Positions 1-10,032 of a stretch of DNA of 24,098 nt are shown piece by piece; the stretch's first letter is position 1; each line of letters opens with the position of its first letter. The translations under genes and the position numbers were made by a program. The DNA comes from Chara braunii (Eukaryota > Streptophyta > Charophyceae > Charales > Characeae), in assembly GCA_003427395.1 (NCBI GenBank), contig BFEA01000359.1:293752-317849 (forward strand), written 5' to 3'. Under the pieces are notes generated by a model. That model was not told the origin of the DNA and did not search any database. It saw only the letters and a list, made by a program, of their open reading frames with translations.

Positions 1-706
1 GAGCAATAGCGAACTTCAGCAATCAAACAGCATCATACATATGAGTCCAGATAGTCTTGACCTCGAACCAACAGCAGAATTACATCACGAGATTCACCAG
101 ATAAGAACACACCAAGAGTTCATAATTGACAATGCTGAAATAGTCCCATCACCATCAAAGAAGAACCAGAGTTGATATCCTATCTGGCACTCGGCGCCCA
201 GACTACATGTGGCAGATCCTATCTAGCCTATACTACGAAGCCGAAACATGACGTCAACAGCATTCCCAAAGTACGAGCATATGGCGACCAATGCCGCACG
301 CTTCCAGCACCAGGTATGTCTCGCGCTACACTCACAACCTCGTTCCCCAACTCACAGATGCCACTAGCACCCAAGGACCACCCTGCGCCTCACCCAGCTT
401 ACAGCAGCGCAGCTCGGCTATGGCTGCGTGCTCCTTCCCTGCTCGCCCGTGGAGCGTAGGCGCCAGCCAGCAAATAGCGCAGCATGCAGCCAGCACTGGA
501 ATGCCGAATGAGGAGGCAGGCCCTTTCCTATATTGAAGTGACCTGCCTGCGTCCAGTCCCACGAAGCTTCCAGTAGGCCCCGGTAGCTTGAGGCCCAGCA
601 GGACGAGAGCAGGCCTTGGGCCTGGAGTGGTTGCATGTGCCCAACTGCCTTCGGCCTGTGTTTGGCCAGGTACCCGTATCCAGCCCAGGGCCTGCTTCAC
701 ATACAT
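1..706. other. no recognised gene left of the gypsy remnant
   Basis: Short overlapping open frames occur on both strands, but none has a recognisable domain or family feature, and composition is mixed with GGCCC-rich patches around 540-700. The region lies beyond the truncated 3' end of the minus-strand retroelement, so it could hold an unrecognised 3' LTR or host DNA. No repeat of it was found elsewhere in the window that would prove an LTR pair. Confidence 0.4.
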
Positions 707-1396
707 TTACACAGGCTTAAATGTTAGCAGTAAGCTGTTTGGGCTCACCCCGGTAGCGCTGTGTACAGCGCTGTTGTACAAGCTGGCGATGAGAGCAAGC
801 TTCTCATCCCAATCCACCTGGTTGGGCTTGATGTAATGCCTCAACAGGTGTTGTACAGCGCGGTTCAGTTGCTCAGCCTGACCGTTGGCCTCTGGGTGAT
901 TCCCAGAAGTCATCTGCAACTGAGTTCCCTGTTCTGCAGCTGCAGCCTTCCACAGCTCGCTGGTAAACCGGACATCCCTGTCACTAATAATAGACTTCGG
1001 TAAACCAAAGTCCCTGACCCAGTTCTCTTTAAACATTCTGATCACATACTCCCTTCTGGTTGTTTCCGGCATTGCCACTAACCTAGCATACTTGCTAAAT
1101 CTATCCACGATGACGAAGATCTGTCGCATCCCACTCTTGCTGGTGACTAGAGTATCCATGAAGTCCATGGACAAACTCTCGCCAGGCCGTTCCGGAATCG
1201 GAAAGGGCTTCAAGAGCCCAACAGGAGCCTGAGTACGGGGCTTGTCTCTTTGACATACCTGACAAGTCTCCACGTACAGCTGGGCGTCTCGCATCATTGT
1301 GGGCCACCAGAACCGCTGCAGCAGATTGGCTGCGGTCTTCTTGTACCCAAAATGGCCGGTGGCATCATGACACTCTCCTAAAAACAAACTACACAC
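707..1396 (-). pseudogene. Ty3/gypsy integrase, C-terminally truncated
   Basis: This piece of about 229 residues would join retroelement cDNA to target DNA. Near its N-terminus is an HHCC zinc-binding domain (HDATGH, then CQVC about 30 residues on). The catalytic core follows: first Asp in SMDFMD, second in SDRDVRFTS, and Glu in NGQAEQLNR. Exactly 35 residues separate the second Asp and the Glu, the D,D(35)E spacing of retroviral and gypsy integrases. The frame stops at 707 shortly after the SLYNSAVH region, so the GPY/F segment and any chromodomain are missing. Its first residues overlap the end of the RNase H frame, and the short linker between them is lost by a frameshift or deletion. All catalytic residues are present, but the protein is incomplete. 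Confidence 0.92.
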
Positions 1397-1980
1397 AATC
1401 GTTTATTCCCTTCCTTCTCAAGGAACAGCAAGCCATTGACCAACTCAAACTCGGCAGAAGTCTTCATGTCCTTCGCCTCAAGTCTGCGTATGATCTCAGA
1501 CATGAACTGGTCCTCGCGATAGGCTTCCACCAAAGACTGAGTAACACTGTCCGTCAGATTGAACTCAGTAATCAGCGCACCTGAGAAATCAGGTCTACGT
1601 GACAAGGCATCCGCAACCTTGTTATACTCCCCTTTCAGGTACTGAGGGTCAAAGTCATACAGCTCAATGACTTCGATCCAACGCTTGAGAGCGTCAGAGA
1701 GTACAGGCTGGGTTCTCATCCATCTCAGGGTCTGATGATCAGTCCTGAGGATGAAGAATCTCCCAAGGAGATAGTGTCTCCAATGGGTCAGAGCCTTGTA
1801 AACCGCATAGAGTTCCTTCTCATAGGTGGACATAGCCAACTTCTGAGACGGCATTTTCTTGGACATGTACTCTATAGGCCTCAACTTTGGCCCCTCCTGC
1901 TGCGCGAGCACGGCGCCAATGCCATATTGGCTGGCATCCGTGGTGACTATGAACGGCTTGTCAGGATCAGGAAGTTTCAA
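1378..1980 (-). pseudogene. Ty3/gypsy RNase H domain
   Basis: This open stretch of about 200 residues is the RNase H part of Pol, which degrades the RNA strand of the RNA/DNA hybrid. All four expected acidic residues are visible: Asp in TTDASQYGIGAVL, Glu in YEKELYAVYKAL, Asp in RTDHQTLRW and Asp in VADALSRRPD. It starts at KLPDPDKPF, normally preceded in-frame by the RT-RNase H connection. That connection, about 30 codons, is missing, and the RT frame ends just upstream in another frame. The last residues after VNGLLFLEKEG run into the start of the integrase frame. This copy is better kept than the RNase H of the second element at the other end of the window. Confidence 0.92.
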
Positions 1981-2509
1981 GGCGCGTCAGATCAGTCAAA
2001 GGAGCGGCCACTATACTATAGTTCTTAACGAAGGTCCTATAGTAGCCTGTCATTCCTAAGAAAGATCCCATCTCAGTCACGGACTGAGGACGTGGCCAAT
2101 CACGAATGCTGGCCACCTTCGCGTCATCGGGCTTCAACCCTTCCGCGGAGATCTCATGACCCAAGTACAAGACACGGGTGCGGCCAAACTTGCACTTCTC
2201 ACCGTTGATCTTGAACTTGTGCTGTCGCAGGAGGCTGAGGACTTTGTCCAAATGTGCAACATGCTCCTCGACAGTCTTACTATAAATAAGTATGTCATCG
2301 AGGTACATGATGACAAACTTATCCAAGTAGTCATGGAATATCCGATTCATAGCGTGTTGAAAGGTACCAGGAGCATTGCAAAGGCCGAAAGGCATCACCA
2401 CAAACTCGTACAGACCGTACCTGGTCTGAAAGGCGGTTTTGTGTTGATCCTCGGGCCAGATTGCTGATGGTACTTGGACTTCATATCTATCTTGTTGAAG
2501 TACCGGCAC
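1967..2509 (-). pseudogene. Ty3/gypsy reverse transcriptase, central and C-terminal part
   Basis: This is the catalytic part of reverse transcriptase. [17 protein letters not shown] leads to the YLDDIL box that holds two of the three catalytic aspartates, followed by CKFGRTRVLYLGHEIS and GFLGMTGYYR-like thumb motifs. The frame before PEDQHKTAF is out of phase with the upstream RT piece, which ends at KYHQ. A small deletion near 2465 therefore removes a few residues and shifts the frame. The 3' end stops in APLTDL-TRLETS, where the RT-RNase H connection is deleted. The leading Met and about 15 residues in this frame are not part of RT. Confidence 0.92.
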
Positions 2510-3117
2510 CCTTGCACTCTATCTAGCAGATCGTCGATGCGCGGTAGGGGCTCCTTGTTCTTTACAGTGATGGCATTGAGGCCCCTATAGTCAATGCACA
2601 TCCTAAGTGTACCCTCCTTCTTCTTAGGTACAAATAGTACGGGAGATCCACAAGGAGAGACACTTGGCCAGATCCAACCCTTCTCTACGAGTTCCTTGAG
2701 TTGGCGGCGAAGCTCATCAAGCTCGCCTGGAGACATCCGATAGATCCTACCCTTCGGAATACTAGACCCTGGGATAATCTCTATCGCGTGGATGACCTCC
2801 CTCTCAACAACCCCTCTTGGCTCTTCAAATAGATCAGGGTACTTAGCGACTACTCCCTCTATCTCCGACGACATTTTCACCGGCTCGCCTGCAGCAGAGA
2901 CATAAACTAAGTACATACACTCCTCCTGATTTTGCTTATAGTAATTATAGAACGCGGCCGCACACATGCACCCATAGGACTCGATCAGACCACTAGCTTT
3001 GAACTTATGTAACCTGGCGGTCCCTCCACCTGGCAAAGTGTGTTTGACCACTTTTCGGTCCCGGTCAAATTGGGGCTGAGCCACAGAGAGGTAGGACCTT
3101 CCTAGTAACATATCCAT
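2395..3117 (-). pseudogene. protease tail and N-terminal reverse transcriptase
   Basis: The first residues ([10 protein letters not shown]) match the C-terminal end of a gypsy aspartic protease, the (D)xILGxDWL-like motif. A linker follows, then RT fingers and palm: [56 protein letters not shown] and [20 protein letters not shown]. The last Asp of that run is the first RT catalytic aspartate. The frame is correct as far as KYHQ (about 2465); the last 25 or so residues are frameshift product. One in-frame TAG (3133-3135), five codons upstream of the Met, separates it from the gag-like piece. The protease active-site half is absent. Confidence 0.9.
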
Positions 3118-3132
3118 TGGGAGCTCGTCACT

Positions 3133-3564
3133 CTATACCCCAGTCACCGGTGGGACAAAAGGAGGAGGATGTACCACGGGCCAGGCACCAGGCCCGGACG
3201 TTGGCGACGTTACCTGCGCTTGCCCAACCAACAGGGCCAGACTTTGCTGGATGTCCTGAAGGATGGTTGTTTGATGGTCCTGCATCTCCACTACATTCAG
3301 CAGGACGGACCGTACGTTCCTCACGTCATCAGTCACGTGCGTCAGGTCCATCTCCTCTAACTCACTAACGTCCGCTTGTCTCCGTTGCATCCTGGCTCTT
3401 CTTCTAATCATTCTTTCTTTCACCGCTTTTATATCTCCTAACGCCTTCTGTAGCTGTGCCTCCTGCGATGCTGCTTGTTGTATGGCGATCTCCAAACGAT
3501 TCGTCCTCTTTCCTGTGATGTCCAGATCATTAATAACCCAACCATCTATCTTACCATCCCTGTC
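3133..3564 (-). pseudogene. gag-like coiled-coil fragment
   Basis: The frame opens after a stop at 3565-3567 and ends in TAG at 3133-3135. There is no clear ATG, and the listed start for the longest piece would be a TTG. The central part is rich in Glu, Lys, Arg and Gln with heptad-like spacing and a basic patch (MIRRRARMQRR), as expected for a coiled coil. It ends in a Pro-rich tail (VVHPPPFVPPVTGV). Position directly upstream of pol and the same reading frame as the protease tail suggest it is the start of Gag. No major homology region or CCHC knuckle is present, so most of gag is deleted. The assignment rests on context and could be wrong. Confidence 0.55.
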
Positions 3565-3843
3565 TTACAACTGTCCCTGACTCTCAGTACCTTCCTAAAG
3601 AAGGTATATGCTGCCCCCAGCCATAGCTGAAGACATCAACGACAAGCTCTGGGGCCGTGAAGCTGTATATTCCGAAGTTCAAACAAGGGAGAAGGCCTGC
3701 AATTACATCAGCAAATTTCAGCAAGCTAACACCTTTGAGCTCAGTAACAGATGGAATGAATAAAAGGCTTTCTCACGGGACTTTCGAAGCTAAGGGGGAA
3801 TGGATGCGAGGATTTAGTCCCTCAGCAGTGTCTGAAAGTGTCG

Positions 3844-3868
3844 GGCCCGCCCTAAATGAAGGCGGGCC
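3844..3868. repeat. GC-rich hairpin, copy 1
   Basis: GGCCCGCC (3844-3851) and GGCGGGCC (3861-3868) form a perfect 8-bp inverted repeat around a 9-base loop ending in ATGAA. A sister hairpin lies 205 bp downstream. Confidence 0.8.
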
Positions 3869-3939
3869 TGCAAATATGTGCCAATGCTTGTTAATAGGCC
3901 TATGAGACCAGGTTGAGGGGCCCCAGCAGAGCCTGTTGT

Positions 3940-3981
3940 AAACCCCATGTGGGAATGGATAAACCCCATGTGGGCATGGAT
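3940..3981. repeat. 21-bp tandem repeat, two copies
   Basis: AAACCCCATGTGGG followed by a 7-base tail occurs at 3940 and again at 3961 with one substitution in 21 bases. Confidence 0.85.
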
Positions 3982-4048
3982 CTTCGACGAGGCCTTGTGA
4001 CGAGTTGGCTCCTTGGCATGCCTTGTAGGGCCCTATCAGCAAGCATGA

Positions 4049-4071
4049 GCCCGCCGCAAGTGAAGGCGGGC
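4049..4071. repeat. GC-rich hairpin, copy 2
   Basis: GCCCGCC (4049-4055) and GGCGGGC (4065-4071) form a perfect 7-bp stem around GCAAGTGAA. Stem and the AAxTGAA end of the loop match the hairpin at 3844-3868, so this is a repeated palindromic unit. Confidence 0.8.
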
Positions 4072-4175
4072 CCCCTGAATTTCAATATGGCCTGAGTTCG
4101 TCAAATTTGGCAAAGGTTGGTGGGCGCCAGACAGTTGCCATGGTTACATCCTCCATACTCGTGAGAATCAGAAAT

Positions 4176-4782
4176 AATTCCTGAGCCTTCTAGGCTCTTC
4201 CAGCAAGCACAGGCGAAGCAGGGAGAACCTCACGTTTACTCCTGGGTGGTTGGAAAGGCTCAACCAATTCGGTCCCAGGCCATTGTCTGAATGGGCCTGG
4301 GCGTAGACACTTTGGCCCGATTGGAAGCTACTGGAAATACACGAGGCCCAGCCAGAGAGCAGACTGGGAGAGCACTTTCCATAAAGGAAAGAGCTCGCCA
4401 CTGGTGGAGGCATTCGGGCACTAGCGCTAGTTGCCAGGCAGTGTGCACGGGCGCTGGAAGAAGGCAGGGCGCTGCCAAGGGCAGCGCCATAATTCCTGAG
4501 CCTTCTAGGCTCTTCCAGCAAGCACAGGCGAAGCAGGGAGAACCTCACGTTTACTCCTGGGTGGTTGGGCAGGCTCAACCAATTCGGTCCCAGGCCATTG
4601 TCTGAATGGGCCCGGGCGCAGACACTTTGACCCGATTGGAAGCTACTGGAAATACACGAGGCCCAGCCAGGGAGCAGACTGGGCCGCCACTGGTGGAGGC
4701 ATTCGGGCACTAGCGTTAGTTGCCAGGCAGTGCGCACGGGCGCTGGAAGAAGGCAGGGCGCTGCCGAGGGCAGCGCCATAGC
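4176..4782. repeat. tandem segmental duplication, ~315 and ~290 bp
   Basis: Copy 1 runs 4176-4490 and copy 2 from 4491 to about 4782. Both begin AATTCCTGAGCCTTCTAGGC and end in a GC-rich GGGCAGCGCCATA block. Copy 2 lacks about 28 bp present in copy 1 after AGACTGGG; otherwise the two differ by scattered substitutions. Minus-strand reading frames across both copies give repeated short peptides, but nothing suggests a real protein. The GCGCTGCC...GGCAGCGCC ends can fold as a hairpin. Long open frames here appear to be a by-product of duplication and high GC. Confidence 0.9.
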
Positions 4783-5302
4783 CAGCCCTACATAGCCAGG
4801 GCTTGGCTTGGACAGCCAGTGGAGGTGGTGGTGGNCTTCGTGCATGAGGGAGAAGACGTGGGAGGAAGACAAGGACAGGGAGAGGCAGGGAGAGATGAGG
4901 ATGATGATGTGAGGGCTCATACCTGGTATTGGCGATGGTCTGCATCTTCAAGTACTTCGGTGGCTGCTGACATCAACAGTTGCATTGTCAATTCGTAGGC
5001 AGGAAGTAGCTGTGTAGGGAGTAGCCTGGGCGCTGAGCACCAAGTAGGGAGAGAGGGCCTGGATAAGTATGTTGGTGGGGACGAGAGCAAGCTCTCATTG
5101 ACATTTGGTTTCAGTGTTTCGATTCTCCATTGGTGTAATATTGGTACAATGCTGCTTTCTGGACACTGTGGGACTTTCTTGCTTTCAATGTGATTGTGCT
5201 ATCTGGATTCTGTCATCTCGCTATTTCTCATTTTTGTTGCACCAACCCCCAAACCCTGCAAAACAATCTTCCTTTCTTTATTTTTGCTCTCAGCACAACC
5301 AT
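4783..5302. other. no recognised gene; single N at 4835
   Basis: Contains a GGTGGTGGTGG stretch with one unresolved base at 4835, a purine-rich GAGGATGATGATG stretch near 4895, then AT-richer DNA with a palindromic GAGAGCAAGCTCTC at 5083-5096. No domain was seen in any short open frame. It could be part of an LTR, but no partner copy was found. Confidence 0.4.
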
Positions 5303-5466
5303 GTTCCCCCTCAGATCATAACCCTGTAGTCCATCCGTAGGACAACCCTGTTCCCCTGCAGTTCCTTACCCTGTAGTTCATTAGTATGCAAACTCTGTTC
5401 CCTCTCAGTTCACAGCAATGTAGCCCATCAGTACGCATACCCCTTAGCTCATCAGTAGGAAAACCC
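5303..5466. repeat. 47-bp minisatellite, about 3.5 copies
   Basis: Units start at 5303, 5350 and 5397 with GTTCCCC(C/T)... and contain CCCTGTAGTYCATCMGTA-like cores. A partial fourth unit, TTAGCTCATCAGTAGG..., follows to about 5466. Copies differ by substitutions but keep the 47-bp period, so the array is old. Confidence 0.8.
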
Positions 5467-6720
5467 TGTTTCCCCCTGCCCTTGGTATCCACATTATACC
5501 CCTCTCCCTTTTTCTTCCTGCTACCTAGTGATCGGCCCCATCCCGTCCTTCGCAGGATTCAGTATTGTTTTCATGACTTTTGGCAGCCGGGACGTTGCCT
5601 TCTAGAGGGAGGGGATAGTGTTCCGGACTCCTCAGGGCTCGATCGCTGGTCTGCTGGTTACCACCCACCAGCTTGCTGTATTTGTTTTCTTCTTTCTTTG
5701 TTTTGCAATTCTTTTTGTTTTTGATTCTTGCTTTTCTGATTTCGGACAGTTGGCGCCATCTGCATTCTGGCGCACGTTTTCAAATTCCTTCTTTTGGGAC
5801 TTTCCGATTTCGGACACTTGGTGCCATCAAACATTCTGGCGCCCACTCTCAGACTTTCAATTTTCAGTTCTGGCCCTGAGGCATTTTCACTTTCACCCTG
5901 AGGACCGTACTTTAGTCCGCTACTTATGTACGGACTCAAGCCCAGTACGGGCACAAAGTTTTCAGCCTCAGTGCTTGTGTTCAATGCGACTTTGCTTCGA
6001 CATTGTGTTCGGAAACTCAAGACTGCGACTTTGCGACTTTGCCACTTCGTGTCTGCGTCCATCAAGTCGTGTCGAGTCTGCATCGAGTTGAGTGAGCGTG
6101 TGTGTGTGCTCTCACTCTCCCTCTCTCTCCCAGCCTCGCTGCTATGCCTCTGCTTCGTCACATTGGTGGCTATGGCCGCCCTGCTTCCCTATCACTACCC
6201 TAGCTATGGTTGACGTTTACGATCCCTTCTACTTCGAGCGCAGTCTCGCCCAAGTCGTTTGATCACACAAGCAGCAGCAGCGCTTCTGCAACTTCACGAA
6301 TGAACAACCAATAAGCCGCTGCCCTGTAGCAGCTAAATATCTGATGGGTCGTGGCTTGGCCTGCTTCAGTCTGGTACCGGTCAGCCGCGGCCTGTCTACT
6401 GCAATCATTTTGTCGGTCCGGAAGCTTCCCAAACTTTCCTGGGACATGCTGCAATTTTCATGGACTTGGGGACTGGACTTGGACTTTCCGGACTCTTCTG
6501 TGGGGTAACGGACTGGCTGTACAGTGTACAACGACTCGAATCTTCCAGACTTTTCTGTCGGGTACCGGTGTGACCGCACATCCCCTACTGGCCTACCGGG
6601 CCTCTCTACTGAACCCACGGACTTGAGACTTCAAAACTTCCGGAACCTTGGGGATTTGGTGCCGGGCTTTCAGGGGTCTGCAGCGTGAAATCCTTTCACC
6701 AACAAGTGCCTACGGCACTC
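5467..6720. other. pyrimidine-rich region, possible LTR-like remnants
   Basis: GAGGGAGGGGATAG followed by TGTTCCGGA at 5618 resembles a polypurine tract next to a 5' LTR end, and TTTCGGACA then TTGGCGCCA at about 5740-5755 resembles an LTR 3' end plus a primer-binding site. No second LTR was found, so this is weak. GT and CT microsatellites occur near 6100-6130. Short open frames here are low-complexity (Phe/Leu-rich) and look fortuitous. Confidence 0.3.
5736..5844 (+). repeat. two-copy direct repeat containing TTGGYGCC
   Basis: About 40-bp copies at 5736-5775 and 5804-5844 share GATTTCGGACA, then TTGGYGCCATC, then CATTCTGGCGC, offset by 68-69 bp. TTGGCGCC is similar to the start of primer-binding sites of some plant gypsy elements, but the match could be chance. 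Confidence 0.6.
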
Positions 6721-7330
6721 AACACAAATGAAAATGACAGGAAAGGATGGCCTCTGCTTCATTAGTTCTGCCACATCATTTCAGGTTTCTTCACATCCTC
6801 TAGCATACCACTACGCCTTTCAGTGGTTTCTCAGGTGTGCAAGGCATACCGTTAGCAACTGCCAGCTTAACTCAACTCACCATTCTGTATGCAAAGATGC
6901 AATCCTCTGCGCCTATGCTACCTGCAGAAACAATCATGAAAGAGCTTTAAAAAATTGATCAATATAACTATGACAATCAAGTATACAATTCTTCAGGGAA
7001 ATTCATTCACTCAATCTATTCTTGAATGAAGAGACATGAATGCAGACTACAATGGTGTCAATTACTCGATTTATCAGAGGTGTGCAAGGAAAATGAGCGT
7101 AGTGCATGACAGAAATCCAAATTGCATCATCACATTGCAAACCAGACAGTTGTGTGCTGAACAGAAAGGAGACTGCACCAAATACACACCAAATAAGAGC
7201 AAAGCAATGAACTCAATTGTCAGCCCCAATCTCGCGACCATCAACAATGTATTCAATGTCACTCTTCTCATATGGCGCTCAGCGCCCAGACTCCGATCTC
7301 ACAGCACCGCCAAGACTACGATCTCGCAGC
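6721..7330. other. no recognised feature
   Basis: AT-balanced DNA with only short open frames lacking any domain. GGCGCTCAGCGCC at about 7273-7285 is an isolated palindrome. Confidence 0.4.
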
Positions 7331-7333
7331 AGC

Positions 7334-7526
7334 AAATGGATCCGCACAGCTGAGTCTAAGCCCTCCTCCGTGCAAGAACCGATTCCAACCGGCAACCTCG
7401 GCCTCACGAGCCAGGTATCTTAACCACTACAGGCAGGACACGGTGTTCAAAAGGCCTCACGAACCATACCTGTCGTGATATCCAACCCAACCCTGCAACA
7501 CTGTAGTGTCCAACTCAACACACACC
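7334..7526 (-). mobile_element. tRNA-derived SINE-like repeat, copy 1
   Basis: Read on the minus strand, this contains a polymerase III A-box-like segment (reverse complement of 7424-7435, TGCCTGTAGTGG) about 35 bases upstream of a degraded B box (reverse complement of 7381-7390, GGTTGGAATC). It is homologous to copy 2 about 355 bp away, including flanks on both sides of the tRNA-like core. It borders a CACA-rich microsatellite. The T-stem is not complementary, so it is not a working tRNA gene. Confidence 0.6.
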
Positions 7527-7569
7527 ACACACCACACACAACATCACACACAACACACAACACACACAT
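7520..7569. repeat. AC-rich microsatellite
   Basis: CACACACC/CACACAA units follow SINE-like copy 1; an equivalent tract follows copy 2 at about 7872-7903, so the simple repeat probably travels with the element. Confidence 0.85.
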
Positions 7570-7690
7570 GGCAGTTCTCTTGCACCTCGCTCTTCCACAA
7601 TCAGCACGTAACCCTTACTGCAGGTAATCCTCCCGTCCACCCTACGGACTACATCCGCTCTCCTGCCAGTTAATGGATGCTTCCACTGCG

Positions 7691-7885
7691 GCACATGGAT
7701 CCACACATCTTAGCCTAAGCCCTCCTCCGTGCAAGCACAGATTTGAACCGGCGACCTCAGCCTCAAGAGCCAGGTATCTTAACCACTACAGCCAGAACAC
7801 AGTGTTCAAAAGGAGAACCATACCGATCGTGATATCCACCCCATCCCTGCAGGGCTGTAGTGTCCAACTCAACACACCACACACA
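7691..7885 (-). mobile_element. tRNA-derived SINE-like repeat, copy 2
   Basis: This copy keeps a better B box: the reverse complement of 7740-7749 is GGTTCAAATC. An A-box-like TGGCTGTAGTGG (reverse complement of 7783-7794) lies about 35 bases upstream, with GGTTAAG directly after it as in tRNA D arms. Shared sequence with copy 1 runs from ATGGATCC (7694) to GTGTCCAACTCAACACA (from 7860) with small indels. An AC-rich tract follows in plus-strand order. A decayed tRNA gene is the alternative, but homology extending well past tRNA length on both sides favours a SINE. Confidence 0.65.
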
Positions 7886-7929
7886 ACACCACACACACAC
7901 ACGGCAGTTCTCACACGCCTCACTCCATA

Positions 7930-9450
7930 GGGAGTTCTATAGGGAGTGAGGAGCAGGGGAGGGAGAAGAGGTGAGGGAGAAAGTGGAGTGGCGAAGGACA
8001 GAACAGAGTTACAATGAATTCACAGGGTTTCTATATACTCACCACTGGAGGCACAAGTGACCAGTCAGTGTTTGGGTTGCAGAAGATTTGGAGTTGAGGA
8101 GCAGCCGTTGCCTACGGTAAGTGACCACCCCTACAGACTGGACAGGACCGGTTCGGGTGTGGACACCGCATTCAATTCTCACAGTTACAGTTGCTGCATA
8201 GAATGGCACAGGCTATGTGGCTCCTACATGCAAGCAACACACAGGCACGCGCACTGCAATTGAGGAGGCATTGTCATTCCAGCCAGTCTACAACTTGGAC
8301 ATGACATGTCAGGGTGCCCTACATAAGTGCAGCATTGACTCTCATCATACGTATGAAGACAAAAACTCTCATGGGCTATCCCTTCATAATCCTCACACGA
8401 CACGGCATGCCAACCACATGCTAGCTGAATCTCAGGTGGGTCATCACAGAGTGGCATTGAGCAGGGCTCTTGGGTTTCCCTAGTGTTTATTCCATCTCTA
8501 TGGGCATGTGACGAGACTGATCCAAAGCAATGGTGTTAAGCTGCTGCAGGACTTGGTCTGCATCAGCTCGCCCTGGTGGTGGTAAACTTTCAGTACAGCG
8601 CTGTGTAGGCGGTTCACATGGTAGTCTACTTAGCTCCTCAGGCAGCTGTGTCTGTCGTTTGTCTGTCAAGGAAGAAGGAAATCCGTCTGCGGTCGGTGCA
8701 TGCCCAACACTGCATGTGGGACATGCTAGGAGAGGATGTGGTGGATGATGCCATCGGGGATAGTCCACACAGAAAGACATACTTTCTATCAGAGCTTCCT
8801 GGTAACACTGATGATACATGGCATGTTGCTGACATGTACTGACATGTGACGTTCGCAGCTACTTGAGCATGGCAGATCTATGCCACAACGGCATGCTGGG
8901 CAAGTAATCAGGGTGGGGAGGGGGGGGACGGCGGATGAGTACAAGACAAAGGGTATGCGGCAGAGGCTGGCATTCACCATCCCTTCTTAGTGTTCGGAGC
9001 AGAGGCTGTGCTGTGTGCATGCTAATGGAACTGTACCTAAGTGACAACAAAATGGGAGCGCACAGACACCATCCTCTGGAGAGGTCCCTTCACTGTCCAT
9101 GGTAGAATCTGTCCAACCTACATAGGGAGGGGATGCTGCCTGACCTGACCATGTACAGGGGAAGGAGGAGGCTCAGCCAGATTGCTCTCCGGAGGCTGTA
9201 GTGATTGCGAGTTCACAGCCACATACTGTTCCTGATGGACGATGCATGCGTGTCTTTCAAAGATCCCCAAATTCTCTCCTCCTTCCAACCACAAATCATC
9301 ACAAACCATCCACAAAAAAAGGTACAGCTAGGCAATATAGAAAAAGATGCAAGGCTGCCTACTTTTGTGTGGTTAAACAAGTGCCCACACAACCGTTGGC
9401 TGCCAGAGTGGCACGCTTCCACAAACATATTATCTCTATCTTCCCTAAAA
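7930..9450. other. no recognised gene
   Basis: Several open frames of 60-110 codons overlap on both strands without domain motifs. The minus-strand frame 8487-8819 has Pro- and Gln-rich tracts but nothing diagnostic. GGTAAGT at about 8116 looks like a splice donor in isolation; no exon could be built around it. Confidence 0.4.
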
Positions 9451-9522
9451 GCAAACCCGGGCCCAGCGTAATGCAGTGGTCTGGCCCAAGGAAAACCCGG
9501 CCGAGGACAGTACCGGTGTCGG
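9451..9522 (+). repeat. dispersed repeat, copy 1
   Basis: A 72-bp segment aligns without gaps to 18440-18511 at roughly three quarters identity by eye. The best kept part is GGCCCAGCGTAA(T/C)GC(A/T)GTGGTC. It could be a fragment of a SINE or another multicopy element; the A-box-like GCAGTGG is only suggestive. Confidence 0.65.
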
Positions 9523-10032
9523 CGCGAATACCCTTACAAGAGTATCCGCCCTGGGTTTTTGCAAGTGGCAGAAGGGCTGTTGGTTCAGACTTTTTGAGTA
9601 TTCACGCATGGTCAGGAAGGTTGCCTGCGTATGGGCCAGAGTTGTCTGAGTAGATAGAGTGAGTGGGCGCGCAGTTTTAAGGGGCGCGTGTGATTTTACC
9701 CTTTTAATCGTAAATGCCGGCATAGATGTCCGCTTTGATCTTGCATTGTTGATTAGACTAAGGATTGATAGGTTCGCCCTCGTTTGCCGTGCCTGACCGG
9801 CGGCAGGTTTGGTATGTGGGACGGCCATGACACAGTTGAGGGGCCCGGCATGGATACCTAGCGGCCGCACGCCTGGTTGTAGGTGGCTTTTCCCTCAGCA
9901 TTAAGCACTGGACCGCACCACCTTATACGGGATTCAGCGCCTGTTGGTTCCAGGCTTGGCATTGGGTTGCTGCTATGGAAGTTCGGGGATCGAGGCCAGC
10001 AAGCGGCGGAGCGGGAGCGGCGGAGCGGGATG
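9523..10032. other. no recognised gene left of the hAT-like element
   Basis: GC-rich DNA with open frames that carry no domain; a GGCGGAGCGGGA repeat occurs twice near 10005-10030, next to the insertion site. Confidence 0.4.

Larger units (their letters stand above)
707..3564 (-). mobile_element. degenerate Ty3/gypsy LTR retrotransposon, internal region
   Basis: Reading the minus strand from 3564 down to 707 gives gag-like coiled coil, last residues of protease, reverse transcriptase, RNase H, then integrase. RT-RNase H-integrase is the order that defines Ty3/gypsy elements. The coding chain is broken by at least three frameshift or deletion points (near 2465, 1975 and 1390). It lacks most of gag, the zinc knuckle, the protease active site and the integrase C-terminal region. 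No LTR, primer-binding site or target duplication could be assigned on either side. It is a dead, internally deleted copy; the RT and integrase pieces are well enough kept to suggest moderate age. Confidence 0.93.

Noticed and set aside
4168-4920. 250-codon minus-strand open frame
   Set aside because: It spans the tandem duplication and an N, has repeated low-complexity peptides and no domain; GC-driven by-product.
5618-6091. 157-codon open frame with hydrophobic N-terminal part
   Set aside because: The Phe/Leu stretch comes from a T-rich tract, and the frame crosses the internal direct repeat at 5736-5844; no family features.
7740-7794. functional tRNA gene
   Set aside because: The B box is good, but the T stem does not pair and homology to the sister copy extends far beyond tRNA length.
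8113-8122. exon end with GTAAGT donor
   Set aside because: No supporting open frame, acceptor or downstream exon could be identified.
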